Shown piece by piece: positions 15,205 through 16,002 of a stretch of 16,002 nucleotides of DNA. The stretch covers positions 1-16,002 of the forward strand of contig DATIHK010000061.1 in NCBI GenBank assembly GCA_035480775.1. Reading direction: 5' to 3'. Source of the DNA: DATIHK01 sp035480775 (GTDB taxonomy: Bacteria; Patescibacteriota; WWE3; UBA101185; UBA10185). Position numbers and translations under genes: made by a program. The notes beneath the pieces are model-generated. The model did no database searches and was not told the DNA's origin. It worked only from the letters and a program-made list of their open reading frames with translations. Numbering within the stretch: position 1 is the first letter of the stretch; every line of letters begins with the position of its first letter.

Positions 15205-15555
15205 TTACATGTTAGAAAAGCTAGCAAGAGGAAATACAACACTCATCGAAGAAAGTACAAAGTAGCTTACTGAAAAGAACAAAACAACCCCTAATGAAGC
15301 AATTCCAATTTTTAGTAACTTCTCGTTGTTAGAAGTTCTAACAAGCTTTACCCCTATAAACATAGTAAATACAAAGAATATTAAAAAAACAGAAATTAAA
15401 TATGGAAAGTATTTTGTAACAACAGGTACTTGGACATTATAGCTACTATACATTGAACTTAACTTGGGATAGACAAAAAATAAAACTGTAATTTGTAATA
15501 TAAAACCGATAAATCCAAAAAAGATATTTAAAATACCAACAACACGATATTTCAC
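15205..15555 (-). CDS. Small three-helix membrane protein, unknown function
   Basis: The product has 116 residues, starting at GTG 15555. Three hydrophobic helices lie at about residues 5-28, 48-70 and 80-107, separated by short polar loops (YPKLSSMYSSYNVQ; RTSNNEKLLK). I recognise no family motif and no catalytic residues. It starts 9 nt after the stop of the Nudix-family gene on the same strand, so the two are probably co-transcribed, and the GTG start without an SD suggests translational coupling. Its stop lies 2 nt from that of the convergent phosphatase gene. Small polytopic proteins like this are often accessory membrane subunits, but nothing here identifies a partner. Confidence 0.75.
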   Translation of the reverse strand: MKYRVVGILNIFFGFIGFILQITVLFFVYPKLSSMYSSYNVQVPVVTKYFPYLISVFLIFFVFTMFIGVKLVRTSNNEKLLKIGIASLGVVLFFSVSYFVLSSMSVVFPLASFSNM

Positions 15556-15564
15556 ACCAAAAGT

Positions 15565-15984
15565 TTAAATTAAACCAAGATATACCGCAACTACTTTATC
15601 AAGATCGCTTGTAAAATGATCTTTGATTTCGTTTGGTTTAACCCATTTATAGGTCTCAACTTTATCTGTTGCGGTAATTTCTGAAACTTCGTCAGAAGTT
15701 AATTCACAAACAACATAGTGAACATAAACTGTAGAATTTGGAAATACTCTGCGTGAAATTACGTCTTGTGCTTTAACTTTATGGCCAGTTTCTATTAAAG
15801 TTTGTCTCACAGCTGCTTCCAGCTCAGTTTCGTTGGGTTCAATAGTTCCTCCTGGAAAGACCCAAGTGACTTCTGGTCCACCTTTGTCAATTTCGCGGAG
15901 TTTTCTTTTTATTATCAACACCTCACCATTTGTGTTTTTTATAATGGCGAGCGCGATTTTTTTAGTTATAGTTGTGTTATCCAT
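15565..15984 (-). CDS. Nudix-family protein with an incomplete Nudix box
   Basis: From ATG 15984 the product has 139 residues; a TTG at 15993 would add three. The fold is clear: a beta strand with ALAIIKNTNGEVLIIKRK, then WVFPGG and the Nudix region at residues 46-68. Against the consensus GX5EX7REUXEEXGU, the box has G46, E52, R60, E65 and G67. The Glu after Arg is Gln (Q61), the first Glu of the EE pair is Ile (I64), and the last hydrophobic position is His (H68). Two of the three metal-binding glutamates are therefore missing. It may be a weakly active or inactive hydrolase, for example a nucleotide sensor. It leads a two-gene unit with the small membrane protein. The promoter would lie outside the window. 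Confidence 0.88.
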   Translation of the reverse strand: MDNTTITKKIALAIIKNTNGEVLIIKRKLREIDKGGPEVTWVFPGGTIEPNETELEAAVRQTLIETGHKVKAQDVISRRVFPNSTVYVHYVVCELTSDEVSEITATDKVETYKWVKPNEIKDHFTSDLDKVVAVYLGLI

Positions 15985-16002
15985 ATTTCTCAAGAAACAA
16001 AA

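Overview
The window looks like chromosomal DNA of an AT-rich bacterium with short, streamlined genes. Members of the Patescibacteria (CPR) or a distant relative of the low-GC Gram-positives fit best, but this is an inference. The pointers are the operon rpsA-clpC-radA-PIN/TRAM (reminiscent of the Firmicute clpC-radA-disA-yacL cluster but without ctsR, mcsA, mcsB and disA), a YvcK/CofD-like gene, the frequent lack of a Shine-Dalgarno (SD) sequence before starts, and a 23S-5S unit with no 16S gene next to it. The standard stop codons TAA and TAG are used and no in-frame TGA was seen.

Layout: (1) 1-770, minus strand: 5' part of a multi-membrane glycosyltransferase, with a promoter so close to its GTG that the mRNA may be leaderless. 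(2) about 836-2625: a sharply GC-rich two-gene cassette on the minus strand. It encodes a membrane-anchored secreted protein (956-1879) and a soluble protein (1925-2581) with a long Pro/Ala linker. It ends in a strong GC-rich terminator and is driven by a good promoter at 2784-2812 through a leader of about 195 nt holding a large hairpin; a short leader module is repeated before both genes. (3) 2813-3158: non-coding, with two hairpins. (4) 3159-8917, minus strand: rpsA, clpC, radA, PIN-TRAM, read from one promoter at 9007-9035 through a three-hairpin leader. The ClpC has an N-terminal AAA+ module that has lost its catalytic residues. (5) 9113-9655, plus strand: a small lipoprotein-like coiled-coil protein with its own promoter and terminator. 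(6) 9745-13237, minus strand: tRNA-Ala(TGC), 23S rRNA and 5S rRNA, with a long 23S processing stem and two homologous, covarying hairpins flanking 23S. (7) 13399-14397, minus strand: YvcK family. (8) 14482-15202, plus strand: tRNA-Ile(GAT) and a histidine phosphatase. (9) 15205-15984, minus strand: a small membrane protein and a Nudix-family protein with a weakened Nudix box.

How the parts relate: most of the window is housekeeping (translation, protein quality control, recombination and repair, cell-wall or carbon control). The clearest accessory element is the GC-rich cassette, whose two products I cannot assign to any known family. Its composition, strong SD sequences and own terminator set it apart from its neighbours. 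The rRNA region shows a rearrangement of the classical 16S-Ile-Ala-23S-5S order: tRNA-Ile lies on the opposite strand beyond yvcK, and 16S is missing from the window.
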